64,000 nucleotides of DNA from Paenibacillus camerounensis (GTDB taxonomy: Bacteria > Bacillota > Bacilli > Paenibacillales > Paenibacillaceae). The stretch's first letter is position 1; every line of letters begins with the position of its first letter. The DNA is taken from contig NZ_CCDG010000078.1 in the NCBI RefSeq assembly GCF_000723885.1, positions 1 through 64,000 on the forward strand, given 5' to 3'. The notes below the pieces were generated by a model. That model searched no databases. It was not told the origin of the DNA and saw only the letters and a program-made list of their open reading frames with translations. Shown here piece by piece: positions 44,418 to 53,106 of this stretch. The position numbers and the translations under genes were made by a program.

Positions 44418-44474
44418 GGGCTGTCCCCAGCAGCCATTTCATGGCTTTTGGGATAGCCCCTTCTTTTTTTTTTG
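44418..44474 (+). terminator. Terminator after the sugar dehydrogenase-like gene
   Basis: GGGCTGTCCC pairs with GGGATAGCCC and an inner AGCCAT with ATGGCT; a run of more than ten Ts follows. The 140 bases between the stop and this hairpin hold nothing I recognise. Confidence 0.88.
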
Positions 44475-44526
44475 AATATAAAAGGCTAAGTATCACAATT
44501 TGCACTCCGTTAGCGCATACCGCAAC

Positions 44527-45393
44527 CTATTCCTCCATCATTCCGGTTATATAGCTGTCCTTCAGCGACCTGTCCGCAGATTCCTTGTTCTGATCATAGG
44601 AGCGCTTGTAGATGCAGGAGTAGATCACATTTAATACATATTCGAAGGCCATTTGCGAGGAAAAGGTGCCGATCTTCGCATGCTTTACTTCATCTCCGGG
44701 AACATATATACAGGCTGTGCTGAGCTTCGCCAGCTCACTTTGATCAGAGGCTGTAATGGTGATAATGGGAACATTCTGCCCGGCGAGATGCCTGGCTGCT
44801 TTTAAATAAATTGGCGAATTCCCGTGATAGGTCAGAAAAACCGCACAATCCTCCTCCGTCAGATTAACGGTATGGTAGGCCCATTCGTACAGCTCGGTGG
44901 CAATCACAACGTATTTGTTGATTTTGATCAGCTTATTCTGCAGGCTTCTGGCCCGGATCTGTGAATCCCCCAGCGCATAAATGAAAATCCGCTTCGCCTG
45001 ATCCAGCATTTCTGCTGTCTGCGCCAGCACGGCATCATCCATATACGCGAAGGTTTTGCTGATGGTCTCCTTCATTAATTCGGCGATTTCCCCGGCTACC
45101 TGGAGCGGTGATTCCTCATGGCCAAAGGGATAGTTGGGATCGACCGTGGACGGAAGCTGATTCTCCTGCTGGAATTCACGGGCAAGCTTCAGGCTGAAGG
45201 CCTTGAACCCGGACAAGCCGAGCTTGTGTGTCAGGCGGGTGATTGCCGAGTGGGAGGTATAGGTAGCTTTTGCAAGCTCCTGAATGCTAAGCTGCAGCAT
45301 ATTTTCCTTGTGCAAAAGGATGTAGGCTGCGATGCTCTGTTCGTTAGGTGTAAAATCCGGCATGTCCGATAATTGCTTCAGCAGCTTCAACAA
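44527..45393 (-). CDS. MurR/RpiR-family transcriptional regulator
   Basis: The 288-residue protein has an N-terminal RpiR helix-turn-helix (SIQELAKATYTSHSAITRLTHKLGLSGFKAF, about residues 35-65) and a C-terminal SIS sugar-phosphate-binding domain (IFIYALGDSQIRARSLQNKLI, VFLTYHGNSPIYLKAA). It starts at a TTG six bases after AGGTGATC. It is divergent from two Gfo/Idh/MocA genes and probably represses them until a phosphorylated sugar binds. Confidence 0.92.
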   Translation of the reverse strand: MLKLLKQLSDMPDFTPNEQSIAAYILLHKENMLQLSIQELAKATYTSHSAITRLTHKLGLSGFKAFSLKLAREFQQENQLPSTVDPNYPFGHEESPLQVAGEIAELMKETISKTFAYMDDAVLAQTAEMLDQAKRIFIYALGDSQIRARSLQNKLIKINKYVVIATELYEWAYHTVNLTEEDCAVFLTYHGNSPIYLKAARHLAGQNVPIITITASDQSELAKLSTACIYVPGDEVKHAKIGTFSSQMAFEYVLNVIYSCIYKRSYDQNKESADRSLKDSYITGMMEE

Positions 45394-45441
45394 AGATCAC
45401 CTCATTAAACATTTTGTTCAATCCTGGACGGGGCTGGATGC

Positions 45442-45507
45442 ACCGTTTTGGTCGTTTGTACCGTTTTGACCGGGGAAGCTTCACACCTGTACAAGTTCCT
45501 TTATAAT
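45442..45507 (+). promoter_or_regulatory. Promoter with direct repeats for the Gfo/Idh/MocA operon
   Basis: TTCACA (45480-45485), 16 bases, TATAAT (45502-45507). Just upstream ACCGTTTTG occurs at 45442-45450 and again at 45460-45468, 18 bases apart, a candidate site for the divergent RpiR-type regulator. Confidence 0.55.
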
Positions 45508-45536
45508 AAACGAAAAAGAACCCAGGGGGAATCAAC

Positions 45537-46556
45537 ATGCTAACCATCGGCTACATCGGCAACGGAAAAAGCACCAACCGCTATCATCTGCCTTTTGCCC
45601 TGAACCGGGATCATCTGAAAGTAAAAACCATATATGCCCGCAATCCGCACAAAGCCGGGTGGGATAAGATTCCCGGTGTACTGTATACAGATGAGCTGGC
45701 TGCAGTGATGAACGATCCGGACATTCAATTGGTGGTTGTCTGTACACATCTTGATACGCATTACGAATATGCCAAAATGGCGCTGGATCACGGCAAGCAT
45801 GTGCTGGTCGAGAAGCCGTTTATGATGAGCGCAGAGGATGCGAGGTCTATTTTTGAGTATGCCCGTGAGAAGAATCTGATTATCCAGTGTTACCAGAACC
45901 GGCGGTATGATTCCGATTTTCTGACGACGAAGCAGGTTATGGAATCGGGCAAGCTTGGTGAGCTTCTGGAGGTAGAGATGAATTACGACTACTACCGCCC
46001 GCAGACGCCGGAGTCGGTTACCAGTTTCTCCAAATACAGCAGCTTCTTATACGGGCATGGCGTTCACACGGTAGATCAGGTCGTTTCAACCTTTGGAACG
46101 CCGGACCGGGTGCAGTATGATGTACGGCAGCTGCTCGGTAACGGCAGAATGAATGATTATTTCGATCTGGATTTCTACTACTCTTCGCTTAAGGTTTCGG
46201 TCAAATCGAGCTTTTTCCGCCTCAAGCCGCGCCCGAGCTTTGTTGTGTACGGTAAGAAGGGGGTGTTCGTCAAGCAGACGATTGACCGCCAGGAGGAGCA
46301 TCTGAAGCTGTTTTATCTGCCAAAAGGGCATGCCGATTTCGGGTTAGATACGCCTGAGCATTATGGTACGCTGACCTATCTGGATGATGAAGGCCATTAT
46401 CATGAAGAGAAAGTAGTGTCGGCTAAAGGGGATTACGCCCGGCTCTATGACGATATTTATGAGACGATTGTAGGCGGTGCCGACAAATCAATCTCTGACG
46501 ATGAGACCATAGCCGTCATGGAGCTGCTTGAGCAAGGAATTGAGGGGTGCAGCTGA
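45537..46556 (+). CDS. Gfo/Idh/MocA-family oxidoreductase (first copy)
   Basis: The 339-residue enzyme has an N-terminal NAD(P)-binding domain (IGYIGNGKSTNRYHLPF), the family EKP motif in HVLVEKPFMMS, and the catalytic-region SSFLYGHGVHTVDQVVSTFG with a His. Relatives oxidise sugar or inositol hydroxyls, or act on oxidised sugars. The sequence resembles E. coli YdgJ/YhhX-type proteins. The ATG follows CCCAGGGGGAATCAAC. It is co-transcribed with the next paralogue. Confidence 0.92.
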   Translation: MLTIGYIGNGKSTNRYHLPFALNRDHLKVKTIYARNPHKAGWDKIPGVLYTDELAAVMNDPDIQLVVVCTHLDTHYEYAKMALDHGKHVLVEKPFMMSAEDARSIFEYAREKNLIIQCYQNRRYDSDFLTTKQVMESGKLGELLEVEMNYDYYRPQTPESVTSFSKYSSFLYGHGVHTVDQVVSTFGTPDRVQYDVRQLLGNGRMNDYFDLDFYYSSLKVSVKSSFFRLKPRPSFVVYGKKGVFVKQTIDRQEEHLKLFYLPKGHADFGLDTPEHYGTLTYLDDEGHYHEEKVVSAKGDYARLYDDIYETIVGGADKSISDDETIAVMELLEQGIEGCS

Positions 46557-46557
46557 G

Positions 46558-47550
46558 ATGAAGCTTGGAATTGCAGGAGCGGGAAATATCGTACTGGATC
46601 TGCTCAGTTTCGTGCAGGATATACCCGGGATCAGGCTGGAGGCCATTTGCTCAAAGCCGGAGCATGAGGACAAATTATTAGCGCTGCAAAAGAAACACGG
46701 GATCTCACGCATCTATCACAGCTATAACGGTATGCTGGCGGATGACGACGTGGACACTGTCTACATTGGTCTGCCGAACCACCTCCATTACACTTATGCC
46801 AAAGAAGCGCTGCTAAGCGGCAAGCATGTCATCTGTGAAAAGCCGTTCACCTCCAACCTGGAAGAATTTCTGGAGCTGGAGCAGCTTGCTAAGCGAAGCG
46901 GGCTGATTCTGCTTGAAGCGATCTCCAACCAATATCTGGGCAGTTACCTGCTAATGAAGGAATATCTGCCCAAGCTGGGTCAGGTCAAAATAGTAGAATG
47001 CAATTACTCGCAGTATTCCTCGAGATACGATGCCTTCCGGGCTGGAGAGGTGCTGCCGGCTTTTGACCCCGGGATGTCCGGCGGAGCGCTGATGGATATC
47101 AACATTTACAATATACATTTCGTGATCGGCTGCTTCGGCAGTCCGCAAAAGGTGCAATACTCCGCTAACATGGACCGCGGAATAGATACTTCAGGAGTCC
47201 TGCTGCTGGATTACGGCGGGTTCAAATGTGTCTGTATCGGAGCCAAGGACAGCACTGCGCGTAATGCTGTAAACATTCAGGGAACAGACGGGTATATTCA
47301 CCTTTCGGGCTCGGCGAACAGTGTGGACGGTTTTGAATATACTGCGAACAGGCAGCAGCCGGTCAAGGTAAACCGGAAAAACCATGAGCACCGGATGTAC
47401 GATGAATTTATGGCATTTGAAGCGATGATCCAGGGTAATGACAGGGAATCAGCGAACCGGATGCTGGAGCACAGCCGCAGGGTTATGCAGGTTGTGGAGC
47501 AGGCGAAGCAATCGGCAGGCCTGGTGTTCGGGTCAGATCAGAATCAATAG
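46558..47550 (+). CDS. Gfo/Idh/MocA-family oxidoreductase (second copy)
   Basis: The 330-residue enzyme has GIAGAGNIVLDLLSFV at the nucleotide site, HVICEKPFTSN, and FDPGMSGGALMDINIYNIHFVIGCFG in the C-terminal domain. It starts one base after the stop of the first copy, so translation is coupled. An in-frame start at 46528 overlaps the first gene and has no better ribosome site. The two paralogues probably act in one sugar-epimerising or oxidising pathway under the RpiR-type regulator. Confidence 0.92.
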   Translation: MKLGIAGAGNIVLDLLSFVQDIPGIRLEAICSKPEHEDKLLALQKKHGISRIYHSYNGMLADDDVDTVYIGLPNHLHYTYAKEALLSGKHVICEKPFTSNLEEFLELEQLAKRSGLILLEAISNQYLGSYLLMKEYLPKLGQVKIVECNYSQYSSRYDAFRAGEVLPAFDPGMSGGALMDINIYNIHFVIGCFGSPQKVQYSANMDRGIDTSGVLLLDYGGFKCVCIGAKDSTARNAVNIQGTDGYIHLSGSANSVDGFEYTANRQQPVKVNRKNHEHRMYDEFMAFEAMIQGNDRESANRMLEHSRRVMQVVEQAKQSAGLVFGSDQNQ

Positions 47551-47557
47551 AGATATA

Positions 47558-47585
47558 AGCCGTGCGGGCAACCGTACGGCTTTTT
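47558..47585 (+). terminator. Terminator of the Gfo/Idh/MocA operon
   Basis: AGCCGTGCGG, GCAA loop, CCGTACGGCT, then Ts. Confidence 0.9.
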
Positions 47586-47642
47586 GGCTACAACGCTAAG
47601 ATTGTATCGTTGTTAGTATTGTTATTGCAGTTATTATATAAA

Positions 47643-47671
47643 TTGATAACGATCCTGTGACGGGCTATAAT
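47643..47671 (+). promoter_or_regulatory. Sigma-A promoter of the GH2 gene
   Basis: TTGATA, exactly 17 bases, TATAAT; five of six and six of six consensus matches, 37 bases before the chosen start. Confidence 0.8.
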
Positions 47672-47707
47672 GATACCCAGGACTATATATGATTAGGAGT
47701 GGGATTC

Positions 47708-50521
47708 TTGCATACTATGATCAATCTTAAAGGCAAGTGGAAGCTGCAGCTGGATGCAGACAAACAAGGGCTGGTATTGCCGTTCTCCGATACCATTGAT
47801 TTACCGGGAACGACCTCATTTGCACTTAAAGGGCCGAAGAATGAGAAGACTCTGATCAGTGCGCTTACGGATGAATATCTGTTTGAGGGGCAAGCCTGGT
47901 TCTCCAGAGAAATTGAAATACCTGAGGAGCTGGCAGGCAAAAGCTGCAGGCTGTATTTGGAGCGGACCCGGATGACAACGCTCTATCTGGACGGTGCGGA
48001 AATCGGCAGCCGGGACAGTCTGAATACCGCCCACATCTATGATTTGGGCAAGCTGGCGGCGGGCAATCATACCGTGACTGTCTGCGTCAGCAACACAGGA
48101 TATCCCACCAAAGGCGGGCATTTAACCTCAGAGGATACCCAGACCAACTGGAATGGCATTACCGGGCGGCTGGAGCTGCAATTTTTCGGGGAAGCTTACT
48201 TAAGTGATATCCGGCTTACTGCTGATGTAGCTAACCGTTCAGTCCGGATTACAGCCATCCTTAATGGAAGCGCTGAGACTGAGCTGAACATTACGGCTGT
48301 AAGCTTTAACGGGGCTGAGGGAGCCGGTCATTCGGCTGAAGAACAAATCTACACCGTTGAACCGGGACCATTCAGCATTAATTATAGCCTGGGAGCAGAT
48401 GCGCTGCTCTGGAGTGAATTTGCGCCTAATCTCTACAGGGTGAAGCTTACATTGAACAGCGGCGGGGATAGTACTCCGGCAGACCATAACGAACTGATCT
48501 TCGGCTTACGGGAGTTCAAGGCGGACGGCGATAAGTTTGCAATTAACGGACAGAAGACCTTTCTGCGCGGCAAGCATGACGGCCTGATCTTTCCGCTGAC
48601 CGGCTATGCGCCGACGGATGTGGAGGCATGGGTGAGAATTCTCGGGATTTCCAAATCTTATGGAATCAATCATTACCGGTTCCACACCTGCTGTCCGCCG
48701 GAAGCAGCCTTTACCGCAGCAGACCTGCTCGGAATCTACATGGAGCCTGAGCTGCCGTTCTGGGGCACCATTACGGAGCCGTCTGACGATAATCACAATC
48801 AGGCTGAGCAGGATTATCTGGTTAGTGAGGGCTATGCCATTCTGCAGGCATTCGGTAACCATCCGTCCTTTGTAATGATGTCTCTCGGTAACGAGCTGTG
48901 GGGCAGCAGAGCCAAGATCGACTCCATTCTGAAGGAATATAAAGCCTTTGACAGCAGACCGCTTTACACGCAGGGCTCGAATAATCACCAGTGGGTGCCG
49001 GAAATTCTGGAGCATGAGGACTTTTTCTGCGGAGTCCGGTTCTCCAGAAGCCGCTTGTTCAGAGGCTCGTATGCGATGTGTGATGCGCCGCTGGGTCATG
49101 TTCAGACCGCTGTTCCAAGTACAATGAAGGATTACGACGACCAGTTCGTCCCGCCGGCGCAGGTGAAGGATGCCGACGAAGGCGCGGGAGCCGGTGGTGA
49201 GATCCAGATCCAATACGGCACAGAAGCCAAAACCGTTCAGGCGGACGACGCCTCAGGTGAATGGATTCCGCATATTCCGGTTATCTCGCATGAGATCGGC
49301 CAATATGCGACCTTCCCGGATTTTGAGGAAATCGCTAAATACAGCGGGCCGCTGAAGGCTAAGAACTTCGAAATCTTCCGGGAACGGCTTGAGAAGAACG
49401 GCCTTGGCCATCTTGCGGCCCAATACTTTGCAGCTTCAGGAAAGCTCGCGGCAGCCTGCTACAAGGAAGAGCTGGAGGCAGCCTTCCGGACCAGACGGCT
49501 TGCCGGATTCCAGCTGCTGGATCTGCAGGATTTCAGCGGACAGGGGACCGCACTGGTCGGTATACTGGATGCATTTATGGACTCCAAAGGGATGATCACG
49601 GCGGAGGAATGGCGGACCTTCTGCAATGATGCAGTCCTGCTGGCCAGATTCCCGAAATTCAACTATGTGAGCGGAGAGCTGTTCCATGCGGATGTTGAAC
49701 TCAGCTGGTTCCGCGGCGCTGCGCCGGACAGACTGGAGCTCAGCTGGGAGCTTGGCGGAGACAATGGAATTTTGGGAAGCGGCACTGCTGTAGCGGATAG
49801 TGCAGCTGAAGCCAATTATTATCAGATTGGTGTGGTTGATTTATTGCTGCCCGCTGTTGATGCAATGACAGCCGTTAGGCTGAACCTGCAGATTGCCGGT
49901 ACGGACATCCATAAGAGCTATGACCTGTGGATCTATCCGGAACTGACCAGTACCGGACTAGACGGAGTGCATGTATTCAAGGAACTGGGAGCTGAAGCAC
50001 AGGCGCTGCTTGAACAGGGCGGAAATGTGCTGCTGATGCCTAACCCGGATTCACTGAACAATGCCGTTCAAGGCTTCTATAGTACCGATTTCTGGTGCTA
50101 TCCGATGTTCCGCTCCATCTCTGAGAGTATGAACCGGCCGGTGCCGGTCGGCACGATGGGGCTGCTGATAGATAACAGCCATCCCGTGCTCCGCAGCTTC
50201 CCGAGTGAAGAACACTCCACTTATCCATGGTGGAGTATTATCGAGCATTCCAAGTCGCTGATACTGGACGGCACGGATCAGAGCTGGAGTCCGGTTGTCC
50301 GGACGATCGACAATTTCGAACGCAATCACAGGCTGGGCTTCCTGCTGGAATGTCGTGTAGGTACCGGAAAGCTGCTAATCTGCCCGCTTGATGCCGATAA
50401 GGCAGCGGAAACTCCAGAAGGCAGACAGTTCCTGGCCAGCCTGACCGGTTATATGGGTTCTGAGGAGTTTAATCCTGAATATGTGTCAACGATAGAGGAG
50501 CTGCAGCGGATGATTCAATAA
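47708..50521 (+). CDS. Glycoside hydrolase family 2-type enzyme
   Basis: The ~937-residue protein has the GH2 layout: a jelly-roll sugar-binding domain (INLKGKWKLQLDADKQG; YLERTRMTTLYLDGAEIGS), an Ig-like domain, and a TIM barrel with the acid/base Glu in VMMSLGNELWGS and a likely nucleophile Glu in IPVISHEIGQYATFPD, followed by beta domains. There is no signal peptide, so it acts inside. I favour the TTG at 47708 (AGGAG eight bases upstream); ATG at 47717 is possible. It could be a beta-galactosidase, glucuronidase or mannosidase relative. It likely supplies sugars to the adjacent oxidoreductases. Confidence 0.86.
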   Translation: MHTMINLKGKWKLQLDADKQGLVLPFSDTIDLPGTTSFALKGPKNEKTLISALTDEYLFEGQAWFSREIEIPEELAGKSCRLYLERTRMTTLYLDGAEIGSRDSLNTAHIYDLGKLAAGNHTVTVCVSNTGYPTKGGHLTSEDTQTNWNGITGRLELQFFGEAYLSDIRLTADVANRSVRITAILNGSAETELNITAVSFNGAEGAGHSAEEQIYTVEPGPFSINYSLGADALLWSEFAPNLYRVKLTLNSGGDSTPADHNELIFGLREFKADGDKFAINGQKTFLRGKHDGLIFPLTGYAPTDVEAWVRILGISKSYGINHYRFHTCCPPEAAFTAADLLGIYMEPELPFWGTITEPSDDNHNQAEQDYLVSEGYAILQAFGNHPSFVMMSLGNELWGSRAKIDSILKEYKAFDSRPLYTQGSNNHQWVPEILEHEDFFCGVRFSRSRLFRGSYAMCDAPLGHVQTAVPSTMKDYDDQFVPPAQVKDADEGAGAGGEIQIQYGTEAKTVQADDASGEWIPHIPVISHEIGQYATFPDFEEIAKYSGPLKAKNFEIFRERLEKNGLGHLAAQYFAASGKLAAACYKEELEAAFRTRRLAGFQLLDLQDFSGQGTALVGILDAFMDSKGMITAEEWRTFCNDAVLLARFPKFNYVSGELFHADVELSWFRGAAPDRLELSWELGGDNGILGSGTAVADSAAEANYYQIGVVDLLLPAVDAMTAVRLNLQIAGTDIHKSYDLWIYPELTSTGLDGVHVFKELGAEAQALLEQGGNVLLMPNPDSLNNAVQGFYSTDFWCYPMFRSISESMNRPVPVGTMGLLIDNSHPVLRSFPSEEHSTYPWWSIIEHSKSLILDGTDQSWSPVVRTIDNFERNHRLGFLLECRVGTGKLLICPLDADKAAETPEGRQFLASLTGYMGSEEFNPEYVSTIEELQRMIQ

Positions 50522-50659
50522 ACGGATAGAACCGGCTGAGGGTGCGGGAATTATTCCTGATCCTTGCCGCATAGTCCGGCCTGGTGCCATTTACCAGTTC
50601 TATGCCTGCAAAATAGTGTTAAGGTAAAGGACAGCAATGGATACGAGGTGATAGGTTAT

Positions 50660-51553
50660 ATGATTAAGAAACACTGCTTGTTCTGTGATGCGATTGTTCC
50701 CATTGAACGTGAAGGGGAATACGACCGCTATCTGGACTGCTCCTGCTCGCCGGGCGGGTACTATGATCTGCATAAGGACAGCTATGATGAGATCAACGCA
50801 CTGCCGCATTCCGTCAAGCGGGATTTGCTGCACATCATATCGGCTTACATTAGAGAGAAGACGGATCGCGGCGAGGCAGTATATTTGTCGGCCGGAGATC
50901 TGGAGCCAATTGCAGGCAGCCCCCTAACTCCAGTGACTATTGAGGATAAGGGGACCCGGCTGCTGCAGTTTCTTTACAGGCATTCGGATGCTCCCGGTGA
51001 TCCGGTTATGATTCATCCGCTGTCGTCCAGCTATAACCTGACCTATTCCCCTAATCTGCAGGAATTGGTCTATATCATAGACAAGCTTGGTACTGAACAG
51101 CAGCTCGTCCGCGAAGGGATGAATTTTCAGCTTACACAGCAGGGCTGGAATGAAGCCGCTGCAAGCGCAGGCGGCAAGAAGCTGAAGCCCTGCTGTGTGC
51201 TGCTGGGCGGAGATGAAGAGCATTACAGCCTGTGGCAGGCTAATCTGCTGCCCGTAATCGGCCAATATGGATATCTGCCGGATATTCTCAGGCATCCGGC
51301 CCCGGCGGAGAACGGACAGTATACGCTGGGACAGCTTGCAGAGAGCCGGCTGGTTGTTGCGGATCTGACCGGACAGCCTGCCGGTGTCTACTTCGCCGCC
51401 GGCTACGGGCTGGGGCTGGGTATTCCGGTAATCTGGACTGTACACAGCAGCAGTTCGGCACAGCTTGATGTCCTGCTGCAGGACATCCGTCCGCTGGTAT
51501 GGGATACAGTGGAGGAGCTAATCGTGCTCATCCGGCAGAAGCTTACTAAGTAA
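50660..51553 (+). CDS. Zinc-ribbon protein with deoxyribosyltransferase-like C-terminus
   Basis: The 297-residue protein begins with a Cys-rich knuckle (KKHCLFC, then DCSCSPGG). A middle helical region resembles a winged-helix module (RLLQFLYRHSDAPG). The last ~110 residues (CCVLLGGDEEHYSLW; SRLVVADLTGQPAGVYFAAGYGLGLGIPVIW) match the nucleotide-handling core of nucleoside 2-deoxyribosyltransferase-like folds, which also occur in TIR-like defence effectors. The ATG at 50660 follows GAGGTGATAGG; an upstream in-frame start at 50564 has no such site. Function unknown. Confidence 0.7.
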   Translation: MIKKHCLFCDAIVPIEREGEYDRYLDCSCSPGGYYDLHKDSYDEINALPHSVKRDLLHIISAYIREKTDRGEAVYLSAGDLEPIAGSPLTPVTIEDKGTRLLQFLYRHSDAPGDPVMIHPLSSSYNLTYSPNLQELVYIIDKLGTEQQLVREGMNFQLTQQGWNEAAASAGGKKLKPCCVLLGGDEEHYSLWQANLLPVIGQYGYLPDILRHPAPAENGQYTLGQLAESRLVVADLTGQPAGVYFAAGYGLGLGIPVIWTVHSSSSAQLDVLLQDIRPLVWDTVEELIVLIRQKLTK

Positions 51554-51559
51554 CAACGG

Positions 51560-51631
51560 GCCCGGTAGGATAGCCGGGCTTAAACGTAGAACAGCCAGTG
51601 CCGAATCTGAGAAGATTCGTTACTGGCTGTT
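51560..51631. terminator. Two tandem hairpins between converging genes
   Basis: GCCCGG/CCGGGC (51560-51579) and a long stem AACAGCCAGT...CGAATCT/AGATTCG...ACTGGCTGTT (51590-51631). They lie between the zinc-ribbon gene and the converging ROK gene and could serve both. Confidence 0.75.
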
Positions 51632-51687
51632 CCTCTATATCTTGAGTAGAACAAGTGAATAATTGAAGCAGGCGGAGGGGGCGGTTA

Positions 51688-52878
51688 TTAATTCAACTGC
51701 CATTCATGAAGCAGCATGATTGCAGCACCGGTCGCCACGGCTTCATCCCTAAGAGCGCCTTGCGTGAATACGGGACTGTATTCAGGATAACGGTACGTAT
51801 TCTTTTTGGCTACTTCTACGGCTGTGGTGAATACCAGCGGATCAGCATTGACCAGCGGACCGCCGAGAATGACATATTCCGGATGGAAGGTATTAATCAG
51901 GTTGGCCAGTCCGATGCCCAGATAATGCGCGGTTTCGGTAAACTGCTCCTTAACAAGGATATCCCCCTGTGCAAGCGCCTCAGCCAGTGCAGGGAACGTA
52001 AGCCGCTCAGGAGCAAGGCCGGAGAGCAGGCTGCTGCGGCCTCCGGCAAGCTGGCTGCGGATGCGCTCCTCAAGTGAGGGGATGGACACATAGGCTTCAA
52101 GCGCACCGTAGTTTCCCTTATCCCGCAGCCGCGGGCCTTCCGTACGGATAATCATTTGTCCGACGGCCCCCTCGGTGTCAACAGCACCGCGGATAATTTG
52201 GCCGCCGGACATCAGGCCGGAACGGATATTAACCCCGGCATGGACATAGAGCGCATGCTCCACCTTCTCTTCGCGGAAGGCCCAGTGCTCGCCAATCAGA
52301 GCCGTATTCGCTCCATTGTCGAGTCTTGCCGGAACACCCAGCCGTGCAGTAAGCAGCTCACATACCGGAACATTCTTCCAGGAGGGGGAAGGAAACAGCT
52401 CGGGTTCCAGAATGACTCCGTTTCTTTGGTCAAGCGGGCCGACGGCACCAATACCGATCCCTAATAGCTGATCTGCTGTAATGCCTTCTCTGTCCATAAA
52501 CGTCTCAGCCGCCTCTCCTACAAGCTCTACCAGCCGCCCGGGCGTCATACGGGTATCCATCTCCCAGCGTGTCAGCGACAATGTCTTCAGATGCAGATCG
52601 TATAGCCCAAGCTTGGAGTAGAGCCGTGATATTTCAAGTCCCAGCAGGTAGCGGTGCTTGGGGTTGGTCTGGAACAGAATCGGCTTTCTTCCGCCGGTGG
52701 AGCTGCCGAATCCCGAGACGATGATCAGTCCCTGGGAGATCATATCTTCAAGCAGCCGGGTCAGGCTGCTGCTGGCTACTGCGAAATGCTGGAGCAGATC
52801 GGCCTTCGAAACGGTACCATGCTCGAATATCCGCTCATATACCTGTTTTTTGATTGAAGGCGCAGTGTGCGTAATCAT
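51688..52878 (-). CDS. ROK-family transcriptional regulator (NagC/XylR type)
   Basis: The 396-residue protein has an N-terminal winged helix (TVSKADLLQHFAVASSSLTRLLEDMISQGLI, about 18-50) and a ROK sugar-kinase-like domain (GIGIGAVGPLDQRNG; NTALIGEHWAF; ILGGPLVNADPLVF). The usual zinc-binding cysteine motif after the Gly-rich loop is replaced by RDKGNYGALE, so it lacks the structural zinc. It probably represses a sugar-use operon until a sugar binds; the target is not adjacent unless it is the divergent chemoreceptor. Confidence 0.9.
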   Translation of the reverse strand: MITHTAPSIKKQVYERIFEHGTVSKADLLQHFAVASSSLTRLLEDMISQGLIIVSGFGSSTGGRKPILFQTNPKHRYLLGLEISRLYSKLGLYDLHLKTLSLTRWEMDTRMTPGRLVELVGEAAETFMDREGITADQLLGIGIGAVGPLDQRNGVILEPELFPSPSWKNVPVCELLTARLGVPARLDNGANTALIGEHWAFREEKVEHALYVHAGVNIRSGLMSGGQIIRGAVDTEGAVGQMIIRTEGPRLRDKGNYGALEAYVSIPSLEERIRSQLAGGRSSLLSGLAPERLTFPALAEALAQGDILVKEQFTETAHYLGIGLANLINTFHPEYVILGGPLVNADPLVFTTAVEVAKKNTYRYPEYSPVFTQGALRDEAVATGAAIMLLHEWQLN

Positions 52879-53106
52879 ATGTATTCAATCTCCATTTCCA
52901 AGTCAAATAGTCGGGTTATTTCAAGTATAGCCGGGCACACCCTTTTTTTCTAGTCAATCCGCTGAAAGCTGTAAAATTTGCTTATTAAAAAAAGGATTTT
53001 CAGAAAAGCTGTCGAAATTTTCCGGGTAGAGGGACATTTGTCATTGCAAACTCTGCCATTCCCTACTACATAATACGCATTTGCGCTGCGCGAAAGGAAC
53101 GTCTCC

